A stretch of DNA of 64,000 nucleotides from JAFAHD01 sp963772515 (GTDB lineage Bacteria > Vulcanimicrobiota > Vulcanimicrobiia > Eremiobacterales > Eremiobacteraceae), in assembly GCA_963772515.1 (NCBI GenBank), contig CAVYXC010000002.1, forward strand, positions 682,001-746,000, in the 5' to 3' direction. Shown here one piece after another: positions 8,434 to 16,829 of this stretch. Under the pieces are notes generated by a model. The model saw nothing but the letters and a program-made list of their open reading frames with translations, ran no database searches and was not told the origin of the DNA. Made by a program: the position numbers and the translations under genes. Every line of letters starts with the position of its first letter. Position 1 is the stretch's first letter.

Positions 8434-8811
8434 ATGTACATCTCGGTAGTGACGTTGTTCGTCAAGGATCTCGACCGGGCAATTGATTTCTACACCAAGA
8501 AACTTGGTTGGGAAAAGACCATGGACGAGCCGATGGGTGAAGGCATGCGCTGGGTGACCGTCGCCCCCGCCGGCGCGCAGACCGCGTTTACGCTATCGGC
8601 GGACTCGGAGCGAGGGAAACCGGGTTCCACCGGCGTTGTCTTGGAAGTCGACGATGTCTACAAGGCACACGAGACGCTCTCGAAGGCGGGCGTCGAGTTT
8701 GACGATCCCCCGCGCACCGAGCCGTGGGGCGGATGGGCGATGATCAAGGACTCCGAGGGGAACATCCTCGGATTGCACTCGGCTGCAACGGCGGGCGTCA
8801 GCAATAACTAG
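8434..8811 (+). CDS. VOC-family (glyoxalase/bleomycin-resistance fold) protein
   Basis: A 125-residue single-domain vicinal-oxygen-chelate protein. It begins ISVVTLFVKDLDRAIDFYTKKLG, the typical first beta-alpha unit, and ends with EPWGGWAMIKDSEGNILGL, the usual last unit. Two VOC modules in a 120-130 residue protein are typical of small glyoxalase-like proteins. Metal ligands cannot be assigned with certainty and the substrate is unknown. The tag gene follows directly. Confidence 0.85.
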   Translation: MYISVVTLFVKDLDRAIDFYTKKLGWEKTMDEPMGEGMRWVTVAPAGAQTAFTLSADSERGKPGSTGVVLEVDDVYKAHETLSKAGVEFDDPPRTEPWGGWAMIKDSEGNILGLHSAATAGVSNN

Positions 8812-8818
8812 GGGCCTA

Positions 8819-9409
8819 TCGACACTTCGTCGTTGCCCGTGGGCGCGGGCCGAGCCCGAGCTGAGTTACCACGACGAAGAGTGGGGCATCCCGCTCCACG
8901 ACGATCACAAGCTCTTCGAGCTCCTCATCTTGGAGGGCGCACAAGCCGGCTTGAGCTGGGACACGATCCTGCGCAAACGGGCCAGCTATCGCAAAGCGTT
9001 CGCAGGATTCGATCCGGTGAAGGTCGCGCGGTTCACCCCGGCGCGCATCAAGAAACTCATGGCCGACCCTAGCATCGTGCGCAACCGCTTGAAGATCGAG
9101 TCGACTATTTCCAACGCCAAGGCGTTCTTAGCCGTTCAGCGCGAATTCGGGAGCTTCGACAAATACGTTTGGCGCTTCGTCGACGGGAAGGCGATCGATG
9201 ATAAGCGTAGGCGGATGTCGGCTGTCCCCGCATCGTCCAAACGCGCCGAGACGTTGAGCAACGATTTGCGCGAGCGCGGCTTTCGCTTCGTGGGCCCGAC
9301 GATCTGCTATGCGTTCATGCAAGCGGTCGGCATGGTCAACGATCACCTGCGGGACTGCGCGTTTCACGATCGCGCGAAGGCTCGCTCAACGCGCGCTCGG
9401 CGCCCGTAG
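8819..9409 (+). CDS. tag: DNA-3-methyladenine glycosylase I, start codon missing
   Basis: The Tag domain is complete: RRCPWARAE at the N-terminus (zinc Cys), YHDEEWGIPLHDDHKLFELL (zinc His and helix 1), EGAQAGLSWDTILRKR, and C-terminal FVGPTICYAFMQAVGMVNDH followed by DCAFH (zinc His/Cys). The enzyme removes 3-methyladenine from DNA. No ATG, GTG or TTG is in frame between the upstream stop at 8741-8743 and residue 38 of the domain. Dropping the C at 8820 would give ATG ACA CTT CGT CGT TGC, right after an AGGGG site. The first usable codon in the sequence as given is TTG at 8930, which would delete zinc ligands. Confidence 0.8.
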   Translation, partial: STLRRCPWARAEPELSYHDEEWGIPLHDDHKLFELLILEGAQAGLSWDTILRKRASYRKAFAGFDPVKVARFTPARIKKLMADPSIVRNRLKIESTISNAKAFLAVQREFGSFDKYVWRFVDGKAIDDKRRRMSAVPASSKRAETLSNDLRERGFRFVGPTICYAFMQAVGMVNDHLRDCAFHDRAKARSTRARRP

Positions 9410-9757
9410 CTCCGCCAGTTCGTCCGGACTGAACATGCGCGCACCCGTTGTGAAGCGGATGTCGTCGGCCGCCTCGAGCGAAAAGCTGCCGCTCGCTGAC
9501 GGGACGACGTCGATGATGAACTGCATGTTATCGCCCCACTGCTTCAGCTGAGCGGCACCGATGTAGAACGGACATCCTTCGATCGTGCCGAGCAGCACGT
9601 CGTGCGACCCGACGCGGAAGTCGCTTTGCGAGAAGCACATCGGCGCGCTTCCCTCGCAGCATCCTCCGGATTGATGGAATATCAACGATCCGTGACGTGC
9701 CTTCAGCCGCCGAACGACTTCGGCGGCTGAAGGTGTGAACGCGACGCGGTCGACCAT
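9386..9757 (-). CDS. DUF779 protein
   Basis: A 123-residue DUF779 protein, with GSLIFHQSGGCCEGSAPMC and IEGCPFYIG as the recognised cysteine-rich core and WGDNMQFIIDVVPSASGSFS as the second half. DUF779 genes commonly sit beside acetaldehyde dehydrogenases of the AldB/ExaC type, as here: it starts 6 bases after the aldehyde dehydrogenase stop. Its role is not established; a metal or cofactor function for the enzyme is an inference. The end overlaps the tag end by 24 bases. Confidence 0.88.
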   Translation of the reverse strand: MVDRVAFTPSAAEVVRRLKARHGSLIFHQSGGCCEGSAPMCFSQSDFRVGSHDVLLGTIEGCPFYIGAAQLKQWGDNMQFIIDVVPSASGSFSLEAADDIRFTTGARMFSPDELAELRAPSAR

Positions 9758-9763
9758 CGGGGC

Positions 9764-11314
9764 TTAGAAGAAACCCATCGCCTTTGGGTTGTAGCTGACT
9801 AGCAGATTCTTGGTCTGTTGATACGCCTCAAGGTCGATCTTGTGCGTTTCGCGCCCAAAACCGGACTGCTTGTAGCCGCCGAACGCCGCGCCGGCGGGAT
9901 AGACGTGATAGCAGTTGGTCCAGACGCGTCCGGCTTCGATCTCTCGCCCGAGGCGATACGCGTTTGCGCCGTCGCGGCTCCACACGCCCGCGCCCAAGCC
10001 ATACAGCGTGTCGTTGGCGATGGCGATGGCGTCATCGAGGGTCTTGAACGTGGTGACCGACAGAACCGGGCCGAAGATCTCTTCTTGGAAGATCCGCATT
10101 TTGTTGTTGCCGACGAAGACCGTCGGTTTCACGTAGTAGCCGTTCTCGATATCGGACTCGACGGTCGCGCGACCGCCGCCGGTGACGCACCGTGCGCCTT
10201 CTTGTTTGCCGACGTCGATGTAGCGCAGGATCTTGTCGAGCTGCTCGTGCGAGGCTTGCGCGCCCATCATCGTCGCCGGATCGAGGGGATTTCCGACCTT
10301 GATCTTTTCGACGCGTTTGATGGCGCGGTCCATGAACTTGTCGAAGATAGATTCTTGGATCAGCGCGCGCGACGGGCACGTGCACACCTCGCCCTTGTTG
10401 AATGCGAAGAGCGTGAAGCCTTCGAGCGCTTTGTCCAGGTAATCGTCGTCGCTGTCCATGACGTCGGCCATAAACACGTTGGGGGACTTGCCGCCGAGCT
10501 CAAGGGTCATCGGTATGATGTTCTCCGACGCGTACTGCATGATCAGCCGCCCCGTCGTCGTCTCGCCGGTGAACGCGATCTTCGCGATGCGCGGGTTCGC
10601 TGCAAGCGCTCTGCCGATCTCCGAGCCCTTTCCATTCACGACGTTGAGAACGCCTGGCGGCAAGATGTCGCCGATCAGGTTCATCAGCACCATGACGCTC
10701 AACGGCGTTTCTGAGGCTGGTTTGAGGACGACGCAGTTGCCGGCGGCCAGCGCCGGGCACAGCTTCCACGCCGCCATCAGCAGCGGGAAGTTCCACGGTA
10801 TGATCTGCCCGACCACGCCGAGCGGTTCGTGGAAATGATAGGCGACCGTATCGTCGTCGAGCTGCGTGATCGCGCCTTCCTCGGCGCGCAGGCACGAGGC
10901 GAAATACCGGAAATGATCAGCCGCGAGCGGCACGTCCGCTGCGAGTGTTTCGCGGATCGGTTTGCCGTTGTCCATCGTCTCGACGCGTGCCAGCAGTTCG
11001 AGATTCGCATCGATCCGGTCGGCGATCTGGTTGAGCATCTTCGCGCGAACGGCCGGCGCGGTCTTGCCCCACGCGCGTCGTGCGCGGTGGGCCGCATCGA
11101 GCGCTAGCTCGACATCCTCGGGGCTGGAGCGAGCGATCTCGCAGAGCGGTTTGTCGTTGATCGGGCTTGTATCGGTGAAGTAGCGCCCCTTCACCGGTGG
11201 CGCCCACGTGCCGCCGATGAAGTTATCGTATCGGGCCTTCAGTCCGTTGTGCTCGCGCGCGAATGCAAGCGCGTCCTCGAACAGTGATGGTCTGGTGATC
11301 ACATTGCTAGCCAT
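9764..11314 (-). CDS. NAD-dependent aldehyde dehydrogenase (acetaldehyde-type)
   Basis: A 516-residue aldehyde dehydrogenase. NAD-binding and catalytic landmarks are GVVGQIIPWNFPLLM, LKPASETPLS, the Glu in LELGGKSPN and the nucleophilic Cys in NKGEVCTCPSRAL, the signature of AldB/ExaC acetaldehyde dehydrogenases. GPVLSVTTF and FGGYKQSGFGRE close the fold. It oxidises aldehyde to acid, plausibly the product of the divergent alcohol dehydrogenase. The ATG at 11314 has a GGAGGG site; an in-frame ATG at 11392 would add 26 residues but has no such site. Confidence 0.93.
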   Translation of the reverse strand: MASNVITRPSLFEDALAFAREHNGLKARYDNFIGGTWAPPVKGRYFTDTSPINDKPLCEIARSSPEDVELALDAAHRARRAWGKTAPAVRAKMLNQIADRIDANLELLARVETMDNGKPIRETLAADVPLAADHFRYFASCLRAEEGAITQLDDDTVAYHFHEPLGVVGQIIPWNFPLLMAAWKLCPALAAGNCVVLKPASETPLSVMVLMNLIGDILPPGVLNVVNGKGSEIGRALAANPRIAKIAFTGETTTGRLIMQYASENIIPMTLELGGKSPNVFMADVMDSDDDYLDKALEGFTLFAFNKGEVCTCPSRALIQESIFDKFMDRAIKRVEKIKVGNPLDPATMMGAQASHEQLDKILRYIDVGKQEGARCVTGGGRATVESDIENGYYVKPTVFVGNNKMRIFQEEIFGPVLSVTTFKTLDDAIAIANDTLYGLGAGVWSRDGANAYRLGREIEAGRVWTNCYHVYPAGAAFGGYKQSGFGRETHKIDLEAYQQTKNLLVSYNPKAMGFF

Positions 11315-11473
11315 GACGTACCCTCCTGTGGTTTGCCCCCTCAACGTATCCAAGTGGTGTACCTTATATGTGAAGGCGGCCGCGAGGGTCATTCACCGCG
11401 GCTTCCCGCGGTGTTCATAGCGTGCTTCTAGGATGAGTGTGAATACATCATCTGTTCAGGAAATGAGGAAACC

Positions 11474-12556
11474 ATGGCTACGACTTTAGGCGCACCGAAC
11501 CCGACACGGCACGCAAGCAGCCAGCGTCCTGCGAAGACAATGAAAGCCGCCGTGGTACGTGAATTCGGCAAACCGCTAATCATTGAAGAGCGCCCTGTAC
11601 CGATTCCGGGCCCGGGCGAACTCCTGGTCGAGGTCGTCGCATGCGGCGTTTGCCACACAGACGTTCACGCCGCTGATGGAGACTGGCCCGTAAAGCCGGC
11701 ACCTCCGTTCATCCCAGGTCACGAGACTGCCGGAAGAGTCGCAGCGATCGGCGCCGGTGTCGATGACTTCAAGATCGGCGATACGGTCGGGGTCGCGTGG
11801 CTTCACGACGCCTGCGGGAAATGCGAGTACTGCATCACCGGTTGGGAGACGCTATGCACCGCCCAGCACAACAGCGGTTACAGCATCAACGGCGGGTTTG
11901 CCCAATATGCGATCGCGTCGGCAGCATACACTGGGCGTCTGCCGGAAAACGTCAACTTCGCGGAGATGGCTCCCATCATCTGCGCGGGTGTCACCACCTA
12001 CAAGGGTATCAAAGAGACAGAGACTCGACCCGGCGAGTGGATCGCGATCTCCGGACTCGGCGGCCTCGGGCACATCGCCGTACAGTACGCGAAGGCGATG
12101 GGCTTAAACGTCGTCGGGCTCGACATCACCGACGACAAACTCGCGCTCGCACGCTCGGTCGGCGCTGACGTCACGGTCAATGCGCTCGACGCCAACGCGG
12201 CGGAAAAGGTGGTCGAAGCAACGCATGGTGGTGCGCACGGGGTGCTGGTCACAGCGGTGTCGCCGGCAGCATTCTCTCAGGCGTTGAAGATGGCGCGCCG
12301 TAAAGGGACCGTTACTCTGTGCGGGCTGCCCCCCGGTGGTTTCCCGATCCCGATCTTTGACGTCGTTCTCAATCGACTGACAATTCGCGGCTCAATCGTG
12401 GGAACGCGCAAAGATCTGTCCGAGGCGATAGCATTCGCTACGGCGGGGAAGGTCCGCGCGGACATCCACACGGCCAAGCTCGAAGACATCAATCGGATCT
12501 TCGCCGATCTGAAAGCGGGCAAGGTAGAAGGACGCGTGGTGCTCGATTTCGCGTAA
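11474..12556 (+). CDS. adhP: Zinc alcohol dehydrogenase, AdhP type
   Basis: A 360-residue medium-chain dehydrogenase/reductase. The catalytic zinc site is in ACGVCHTDVHAADGDW and GHETAGRV, and the four structural-zinc cysteines are in HDACGKCEYCITGWETLC. The NAD-binding glycine motif is GLGGLGHIAVQYAKAMG. It resembles propanol/ethanol-preferring AdhP and would make the aldehyde used by the divergent dehydrogenase. About 22 residues precede the usual MKAAVV start; I keep the upstream ATG because GAGGAAACC precedes it. The 159 bases between the two divergent genes should hold both promoters. Confidence 0.92.
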   Translation: MATTLGAPNPTRHASSQRPAKTMKAAVVREFGKPLIIEERPVPIPGPGELLVEVVACGVCHTDVHAADGDWPVKPAPPFIPGHETAGRVAAIGAGVDDFKIGDTVGVAWLHDACGKCEYCITGWETLCTAQHNSGYSINGGFAQYAIASAAYTGRLPENVNFAEMAPIICAGVTTYKGIKETETRPGEWIAISGLGGLGHIAVQYAKAMGLNVVGLDITDDKLALARSVGADVTVNALDANAAEKVVEATHGGAHGVLVTAVSPAAFSQALKMARRKGTVTLCGLPPGGFPIPIFDVVLNRLTIRGSIVGTRKDLSEAIAFATAGKVRADIHTAKLEDINRIFADLKAGKVEGRVVLDFA

Positions 12557-12578
12557 GCACGTAGCGTCATGTGACGAA

Positions 12579-12604
12579 AAGCCCGGCAGTGATCTGCCGG
12601 GCTT
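12579..12604 (+). terminator. Bidirectional intrinsic terminator
   Basis: An 11-bp perfect stem (AAGCCCGGCAG with CTGCCGGGCTT) and a 4-base loop lie between the convergent adhP and the secreted-protein gene. A TTTTCG run follows on the minus strand and a weaker CCTTATTTC on the plus strand, so it can serve both. Confidence 0.8.
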
Positions 12605-12614
12605 CCTTATTTCT

Positions 12615-13400
12615 CTAAATGGTGCCGGCCGCAAGCGCAGTCTGACCTTGCGCCACGGTCGAAAAACGTTGGAAGTGGTCGAATACGCCCGTAAACGTGC
12701 CGGTGCCGCTCAGCACAAAAGCCTTTCCTCGATACGAGCCGTCAATGCGCGTGACATACCACACGTTGGGCATGGCCCAACCGCCCGTCTCGGTCACGCT
12801 GCCGAAGGTGGCATGTGGCGGAAGCACGTTCGGGATGTACGTCAGCCTGTCGACACGGCCGCTGGCCTGCTCGATCCACACGGTCCCACTGCCGTGCTGG
12901 GTGTCCTTTATGGCGCTGCCGAAGTTCACCGCGCTCGTCCCCGAGGGGCAGGCCGCGCAAGGTTGCGGGGGTTCGAACGTATAGTCGGCCGTGAAGCGCG
13001 GATCGTACGGCTCTTTGAAGAAGATCTTGCCCACGGTCCAGTCTTGGTTCGTTTGCGCGTCGCGCGCAGCGATCTGCTGTGCGCTAAACGCCTTCCCGTC
13101 GTCGGCTATTCTGTAGTACTTGGCGCTTGCGAAGGATCCGTTGTTGAGCAAGATCCCACTATCGCTCTCCTCGGTATGATGGACTGGCCCGGCATGCAGC
13201 ACCGTGGAGAAGTGTCGCTGCATGCCGATGATGCCCCGCACGTTGGTCGTATAGACCGCCGCGGCCCGCAGCACCAGAGCGGGGACCGCTCCGCTCGGCG
13301 TGGCGCTCGGCGTACTAGCGTGGACATCGGCGGTCGTAGTCACACAGAGCACTGCGCACAGCGTCAATCCGTTTCGGATGACGTGCCAATCCAAATGCAT
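12615..13400 (-). CDS. Secreted protein of unknown function
   Basis: A 261-residue exported protein with signal peptide LTLCAVLCVTTTADVHA. The mature part starts with a helical stretch (VPALVLRAAAVYTTNVRGIIGMQRHF, given here only as a region at about residues 33-58) and then beta-rich segments, with a CAAC pair in the middle (QPCAACPSG). The layout resembles LolA-like secreted domains seen elsewhere in this window. I chose the ATG at 13400 because the signal peptide begins there; an upstream in-frame extension would overlap the next gene. Confidence 0.6.
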   Translation of the reverse strand: MHLDWHVIRNGLTLCAVLCVTTTADVHASTPSATPSGAVPALVLRAAAVYTTNVRGIIGMQRHFSTVLHAGPVHHTEESDSGILLNNGSFASAKYYRIADDGKAFSAQQIAARDAQTNQDWTVGKIFFKEPYDPRFTADYTFEPPQPCAACPSGTSAVNFGSAIKDTQHGSGTVWIEQASGRVDRLTYIPNVLPPHATFGSVTETGGWAMPNVWYVTRIDGSYRGKAFVLSGTGTFTGVFDHFQRFSTVAQGQTALAAGTI

Positions 13401-13416
13401 TGCTCTGCGCTTAGTC

Positions 13417-13842
13417 CTACGTCGAGAAGAATCCGAGCGAGACCGACTGACAGGCCCCGCTTGGCTGCCCAAGGGACGCCGTGTACGTACGGCCTGGGAT
13501 GAGGCTCGGAATCGACGATGCGTAGAAGAAGTCCGAAGCATAGGGGTGCGGTCCGCCTGGATCTGGCACAAGTCCAAGGCCTCCGCCGCTCCACGTTTGA
13601 CCGGCGCTATCGGTGAGCGTGACGGACCACTGGCCGTAGGTATTGTAAAGTGTGTTGGCGTTTCCGTCCGCGACGATGACAACTCGGCCGATGGCGGTCG
13701 AAACGCCGCCCTGACCCTGAGTCGGGCTCGCCAGCTGCACAGCCGTGCCCGTGCTGCAAAGCGGGGCGCCGCCGCACCGCATAAGCGCCAACATGGCCGC
13801 GACCGCCAGTGTGCCCATGAAGAGCGTCGGCCGGATCAACAT
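13417..13842 (-). CDS. Secreted Ig-like protein of unknown function
   Basis: A 141-residue protein with a hydrophobic N-terminus (LFMGTLAVAAMLALM) and a cysteine at about 23 in a poor lipobox (LMRC), so either a normal signal peptide or an unusual lipoprotein. The mature region is glycine-, serine- and threonine-rich and beta-strand-like (YGQWSVTLTDSAGQTWSGGG), consistent with one Ig-type domain. Two further cysteines may form a disulfide. It lies 16 bases upstream of the previous gene in the same direction. Confidence 0.55.
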   Translation of the reverse strand: MLIRPTLFMGTLAVAAMLALMRCGGAPLCSTGTAVQLASPTQGQGGVSTAIGRVVIVADGNANTLYNTYGQWSVTLTDSAGQTWSGGGLGLVPDPGGPHPYASDFFYASSIPSLIPGRTYTASLGQPSGACQSVSLGFFST

Positions 13843-13867
13843 AGCGGCAAACCTCGATTCTTAAGCG

Positions 13868-14416
13868 CTAGCCCCCGTGGCCCTGATTGCCGTTTCCTTG
13901 GTTTCCGTTTCCATGGTTTCCGTTTCCTTGGTTGCCCTGGTTCTGGTTGCTGTTGCCTTCGTTGCCCTTATGCTGTTTCCAATACTGTTTGCAATGACCC
14001 GGCGGCCAGCACGGGGGCTGGTAGCCATGCGGGAAATACGCATACAAGTGCGTCGGTGCGCAGCGAGGACCAGCACCGTTGAACGCACACGCCTGCGATC
14101 CGTTGTTGCTCAAGTACGTGACGATACCGCCGCTGTTTGGGTACACGACGCGGCCGTCACCATAGATGACGCCGCCATCGGCCGTGTAGCCGACCACGGT
14201 GTTGGCTTGCTGCGCCGCCGTGTTCGCCGCGGCCAATTTGTGCTCGTAGTTGTTGTACAAGATGATACCGGCAGCCACGGCGACCGCGCCGAGGATGATG
14301 TTGCGCGTGGTCGCCGCGGTATCGGCTCGCGTTGGCGCTATCATCCCGACGAACATCGAGAGAACCAAGGCCAGCAGGATGAACGCCTTGGACGATTTGC
14401 CAAACGACGATGTCAT
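13868..14416 (-). CDS. Exported protein with Gly-Asn repeat tail
   Basis: A 182-residue exported protein. After a signal region (AFILLALVLSMFVGMIAP, then RAD) comes a second hydrophobic segment (NIILGAVAVAAGIILY), then GVIYGDGRVVYPN, a Cys- and Pro-rich part (CAPTHLYAYFPHGYQPPCWPPGHC) and a low-complexity tail built from GNQGNGN repeats. The tail suggests a flexible, surface-exposed end. TAAGGAG precedes the ATG. No enzymatic motif is visible. Confidence 0.65.
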   Translation of the reverse strand: MTSSFGKSSKAFILLALVLSMFVGMIAPTRADTAATTRNIILGAVAVAAGIILYNNYEHKLAAANTAAQQANTVVGYTADGGVIYGDGRVVYPNSGGIVTYLSNNGSQACAFNGAGPRCAPTHLYAYFPHGYQPPCWPPGHCKQYWKQHKGNEGNSNQNQGNQGNGNHGNGNQGNGNQGHGG

Positions 14417-14426
14417 GAAGTTCTCC

Positions 14427-14690
14427 TTAGGCTCGGGCAGTGCTGCGACTCAACGCTCGCGCGATGAACAGAAGTATGATGCTTCCGATGAAGGCCACGA
14501 CGAGACTCGGGATGTTGATCCCTGTCGCGCCGACGTGACCGAAGTAGTTCCAGATCCAACCGCCGAGAATCGCACCGATGATCCCGATGATCAGGTCGCC
14601 GAGGACGCCGCCCGGCCCTGTGCCGGGCACGACGAACTTCGCCAGCCAACCGGCGATGATGCCAACAACTATCCAAGCGATAATACCCAT
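14427..14690 (-). CDS. GlsB/YeaQ/YmgE-family small membrane protein
   Basis: An 87-residue protein with three hydrophobic helices and the family signature AGWLAKFVVPGTGPGGVLGDLIIGIIGA followed by GGWIWNYFG (residues about 13-52). The family is known as transglycosylase-associated or general-stress membrane proteins; molecular function is not settled. AAGGAG precedes the ATG by 7 bases. It sits in the run of small envelope genes, 10 bases before the Gly-Asn repeat protein. Confidence 0.9.
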   Translation of the reverse strand: MGIIAWIVVGIIAGWLAKFVVPGTGPGGVLGDLIIGIIGAILGGWIWNYFGHVGATGINIPSLVVAFIGSIILLFIARALSRSTARA

Positions 14691-14719
14691 GGTAAACTCC
14701 TTAATCGATAAAGAACGGC

Positions 14720-15067
14720 CTAGTTCGACTGCTGCACCTGGCCGGCGGCGTTCAGCACATAGATGGTGTCGGCATTCGTTTGGCCGACGAGATTCCGGTC
14801 GTAGTAGATCTTGACGAGCATGTTGCGTTTGATCTGTGCCATCTGGTATGTCGTTTTCCCATCTGCGGAGAAGACGTTCTTGAACTCCGGCAGTATCAGG
14901 AAGCTCTGGGTTTGCGTGCCCTCAGAGTTGATGACTTTGATGTTGTTCGTCGACACGTGGACGACGTAGCCGGACCAGATCTTGTTGACCGCGGCTGCCG
15001 GCAGTGGCTGTATGGCTGCGCAGGCGACGACAAGCGCCACAAATGCGAGTATGGATCGTCGGTACAT
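14720..15067 (-). CDS. Small secreted protein, unknown
   Basis: A 115-residue exported protein with signal MYRRSILAFVALVVACAAI and cleavage near PAAA. The mature part is a compact beta-type domain (IWSGYVVHVSTNNIKVINSEG, LILPEFKNVFSADGKTTYQM) that could be an OB- or SH3-like barrel; this is only a guess. GAAAGGAA lies 7 bases upstream of the chosen ATG. No family recognised. Confidence 0.6.
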   Translation of the reverse strand: MYRRSILAFVALVVACAAIQPLPAAAVNKIWSGYVVHVSTNNIKVINSEGTQTQSFLILPEFKNVFSADGKTTYQMAQIKRNMLVKIYYDRNLVGQTNADTIYVLNAAGQVQQSN

Positions 15068-15106
15068 TGAAAGGTTCCTTTCAGTTCTCAATCGCGAATA
15101 CGGATG

Positions 15107-15625
15107 TTATGGCGCGCGAACCGGCGCCGGCTGGGTATCTATGCTTACGAGACGCCATCCATCCGCCGTCTTGACGGCGTGTTCGCGGACCATCGAACTG
15201 GTCATCATAGGATCAGATTGCAAGCTCTCCGACCTGAACTGGGTCGGCATCATGACGTCAGCTTCGGTCGAGCTGAGGAGGTTGATCGTCAGGTTGCCGT
15301 AGTCTGGAAGGACGGTCATCGTGCTTCCATAGAGATCGGGCAACAGAGCGCTCACAGCGAGATGACCACGTTCGGTCGCAAGCCCGCTCGACCAGGAAAG
15401 ATCGGGCGAATCCAGCAGAAGGGCCGAGAGCACCCCGGTGTTTTGGGAGTTCTCGGCGTCGTTGAACCGCACGACGAGAGCGCGCACATCTTGCCACGCT
15501 TTGGGCGGGTCGGCATCAGCGCGCGCGACGCTTGCTGCCGCAGTCGCGAGCGACAAAGTGATAAGAGCGGCGCATACGAACGTACGCGCGCCGCGCCCGG
15601 TGTCCGGATTCACAATGGTCTTCAT
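15107..15625 (-). CDS. Secreted SnoaL/NTF2-like protein
   Basis: A 172-residue exported protein. After a signal (FVCAALITLSLATAAASVARA) it shows the NTF2-like order: a helix with VRALVVRFNDAENSQNTG, DSPDLSWSSGLA, a middle helical part, and final strands ending AVKTADGWRLVSIDTQPAP. NTF2-like proteins are mostly binding or lyase/isomerase scaffolds; no ligand can be named. It starts 10 bases after the small zinc-ribbon-like gene. Confidence 0.65.
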   Translation of the reverse strand: MKTIVNPDTGRGARTFVCAALITLSLATAAASVARADADPPKAWQDVRALVVRFNDAENSQNTGVLSALLLDSPDLSWSSGLATERGHLAVSALLPDLYGSTMTVLPDYGNLTINLLSSTEADVMMPTQFRSESLQSDPMMTSSMVREHAVKTADGWRLVSIDTQPAPVRAP

Positions 15626-15635
15626 TTCACATCTC

Positions 15636-15869
15636 TCATGTCGTTGGTGCTTGCACAAGCCTCACGGCGATCGTCAGCGCCGCGCTCGGCGCGGCCTTGG
15701 CAGTGCGGTGGAAGGCCTGCCCGATACTTGCGAGGGTAGATTTTGCCGCTAGTGCGCGTTCAAGCACTTGATCGCTGATGCACTGCTGGCAGACTTGCCA
15801 CGAATTGACGCGAATGATACGATGAGAGCGTTCCTCGCAGAGATCACAGATCATGATATACTTGCCCAC
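15636..15869 (-). CDS. Small protein with two CxxC pairs
   Basis: A 72-77-residue protein with CDLC and CQQC separated by 16 residues, which together could bind one zinc ion as a ribbon. The rest is a short helix and a basic C-terminus. Start is either GTG at 15869 or ATG at 15854. It is the first gene of the minus-strand run and is divergent from the Crp-like regulator about 140 bases away. Function unknown; a regulatory or protein-binding role would fit its size. Confidence 0.45.
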   Translation of the reverse strand: MGKYIMICDLCEERSHRIIRVNSWQVCQQCISDQVLERALAAKSTLASIGQAFHRTAKAAPSAALTIAVRLVQAPTT

Positions 15870-16006
15870 TTCGCCCCGAGCAGCACAAGGGTGATTCCCG
15901 TACCAGCCTCGTATTTCAATGATAGACCTCGCCAGAGCACATATCGGTACGCAAACGCACGAAGGGCGGGCCCCTTTTGGGGCTGGGAGCAGTATCGGGA
16001 CGGAAT

Positions 16007-16759
16007 ATGCCTAAGAACGACGTTTTCGATGGCAACGCGATCTTATCGAGTCTAAAAGGCAAAGAGAAGGCGCTCGCGCTCGACGCCGGCGAGCTGGTCG
16101 ATGTGAAGCTGCGTCAGACCATCTATCAACCGGAAGACCACATCACCGAAGCGTACTTTCCGCTCGGCGCAATCCTTTCCGTCGTCGCCCAGATGCAGGA
16201 CGGCGGGATGATCGAGATCGGGACGATTGGTCGCGAAGGCACCAGTGCGGTACCACTGCTTCTGGGCAGCGAGACCAGCGCGAATGAGAGCTTTTGTCAG
16301 GTGCCGGGAAAGGCTTGGAAGATGCCGGCCGAGACGTTTCGCAGCCTGCTGGCCACGAGCCAATCGTTCCGCGAGTTTCTCAACCGGTACTTGCAGGCGT
16401 ACGTCAACATGCTCGGTCAGCTGGCCGCCTGCAATCGATTGCATAGCGTCTACGAACGATGCGCGCGCTGGCTGCTTATGACCGGCGATCGTGTCGGCAG
16501 CAACGAGTTCCCATTGACTCACGAATTCCTGGCGATTATGCTGGGCTCTCGGCGCGCGGGCGTGACGGTCGCGGCTGCGATCCTGCAAAAGGCGGGATTC
16601 ATCCACTACTCGCATGGCACGATAACGATCGCTGACAGGGCGGGTCTTGAAGCCACCACCTGCGAGTGCTATAGGATCACGACGAATCAGTTCGGCGATC
16701 TCTTGAGCCTTCGCCCCGCTGCTGTCGACACGTCTCGCCGCACCGCACGCTCTCGGTAA
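16007..16759 (+). CDS. Crp/Fnr-family transcription regulator
   Basis: A 250-residue regulator. The N-terminal half is a cyclic-nucleotide-binding-type beta-roll (YQPEDHITEAYFPLGAILSV, IGTIGREGTSAVPLLLG), with a central dimer helix (FLNRYLQAYVNMLGQLAACNRL) and a C-terminal winged helix (LTHEFLAIMLGSRRAGVTVAA). The effector pocket lacks the cAMP-binding Arg-Ser pair I would expect in a true CRP, so the ligand is unknown. It may control the divergent small-protein genes, judging by position only. Confidence 0.88.
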   Translation: MPKNDVFDGNAILSSLKGKEKALALDAGELVDVKLRQTIYQPEDHITEAYFPLGAILSVVAQMQDGGMIEIGTIGREGTSAVPLLLGSETSANESFCQVPGKAWKMPAETFRSLLATSQSFREFLNRYLQAYVNMLGQLAACNRLHSVYERCARWLLMTGDRVGSNEFPLTHEFLAIMLGSRRAGVTVAAAILQKAGFIHYSHGTITIADRAGLEATTCECYRITTNQFGDLLSLRPAAVDTSRRTARSR

Positions 16760-16829
16760 GGGAGCGGTTCCGTACATCGGCACTCCTTCATCCAGTGGTA
16801 TACTGGAACGAGAAAGAGTGTGATGTGGT

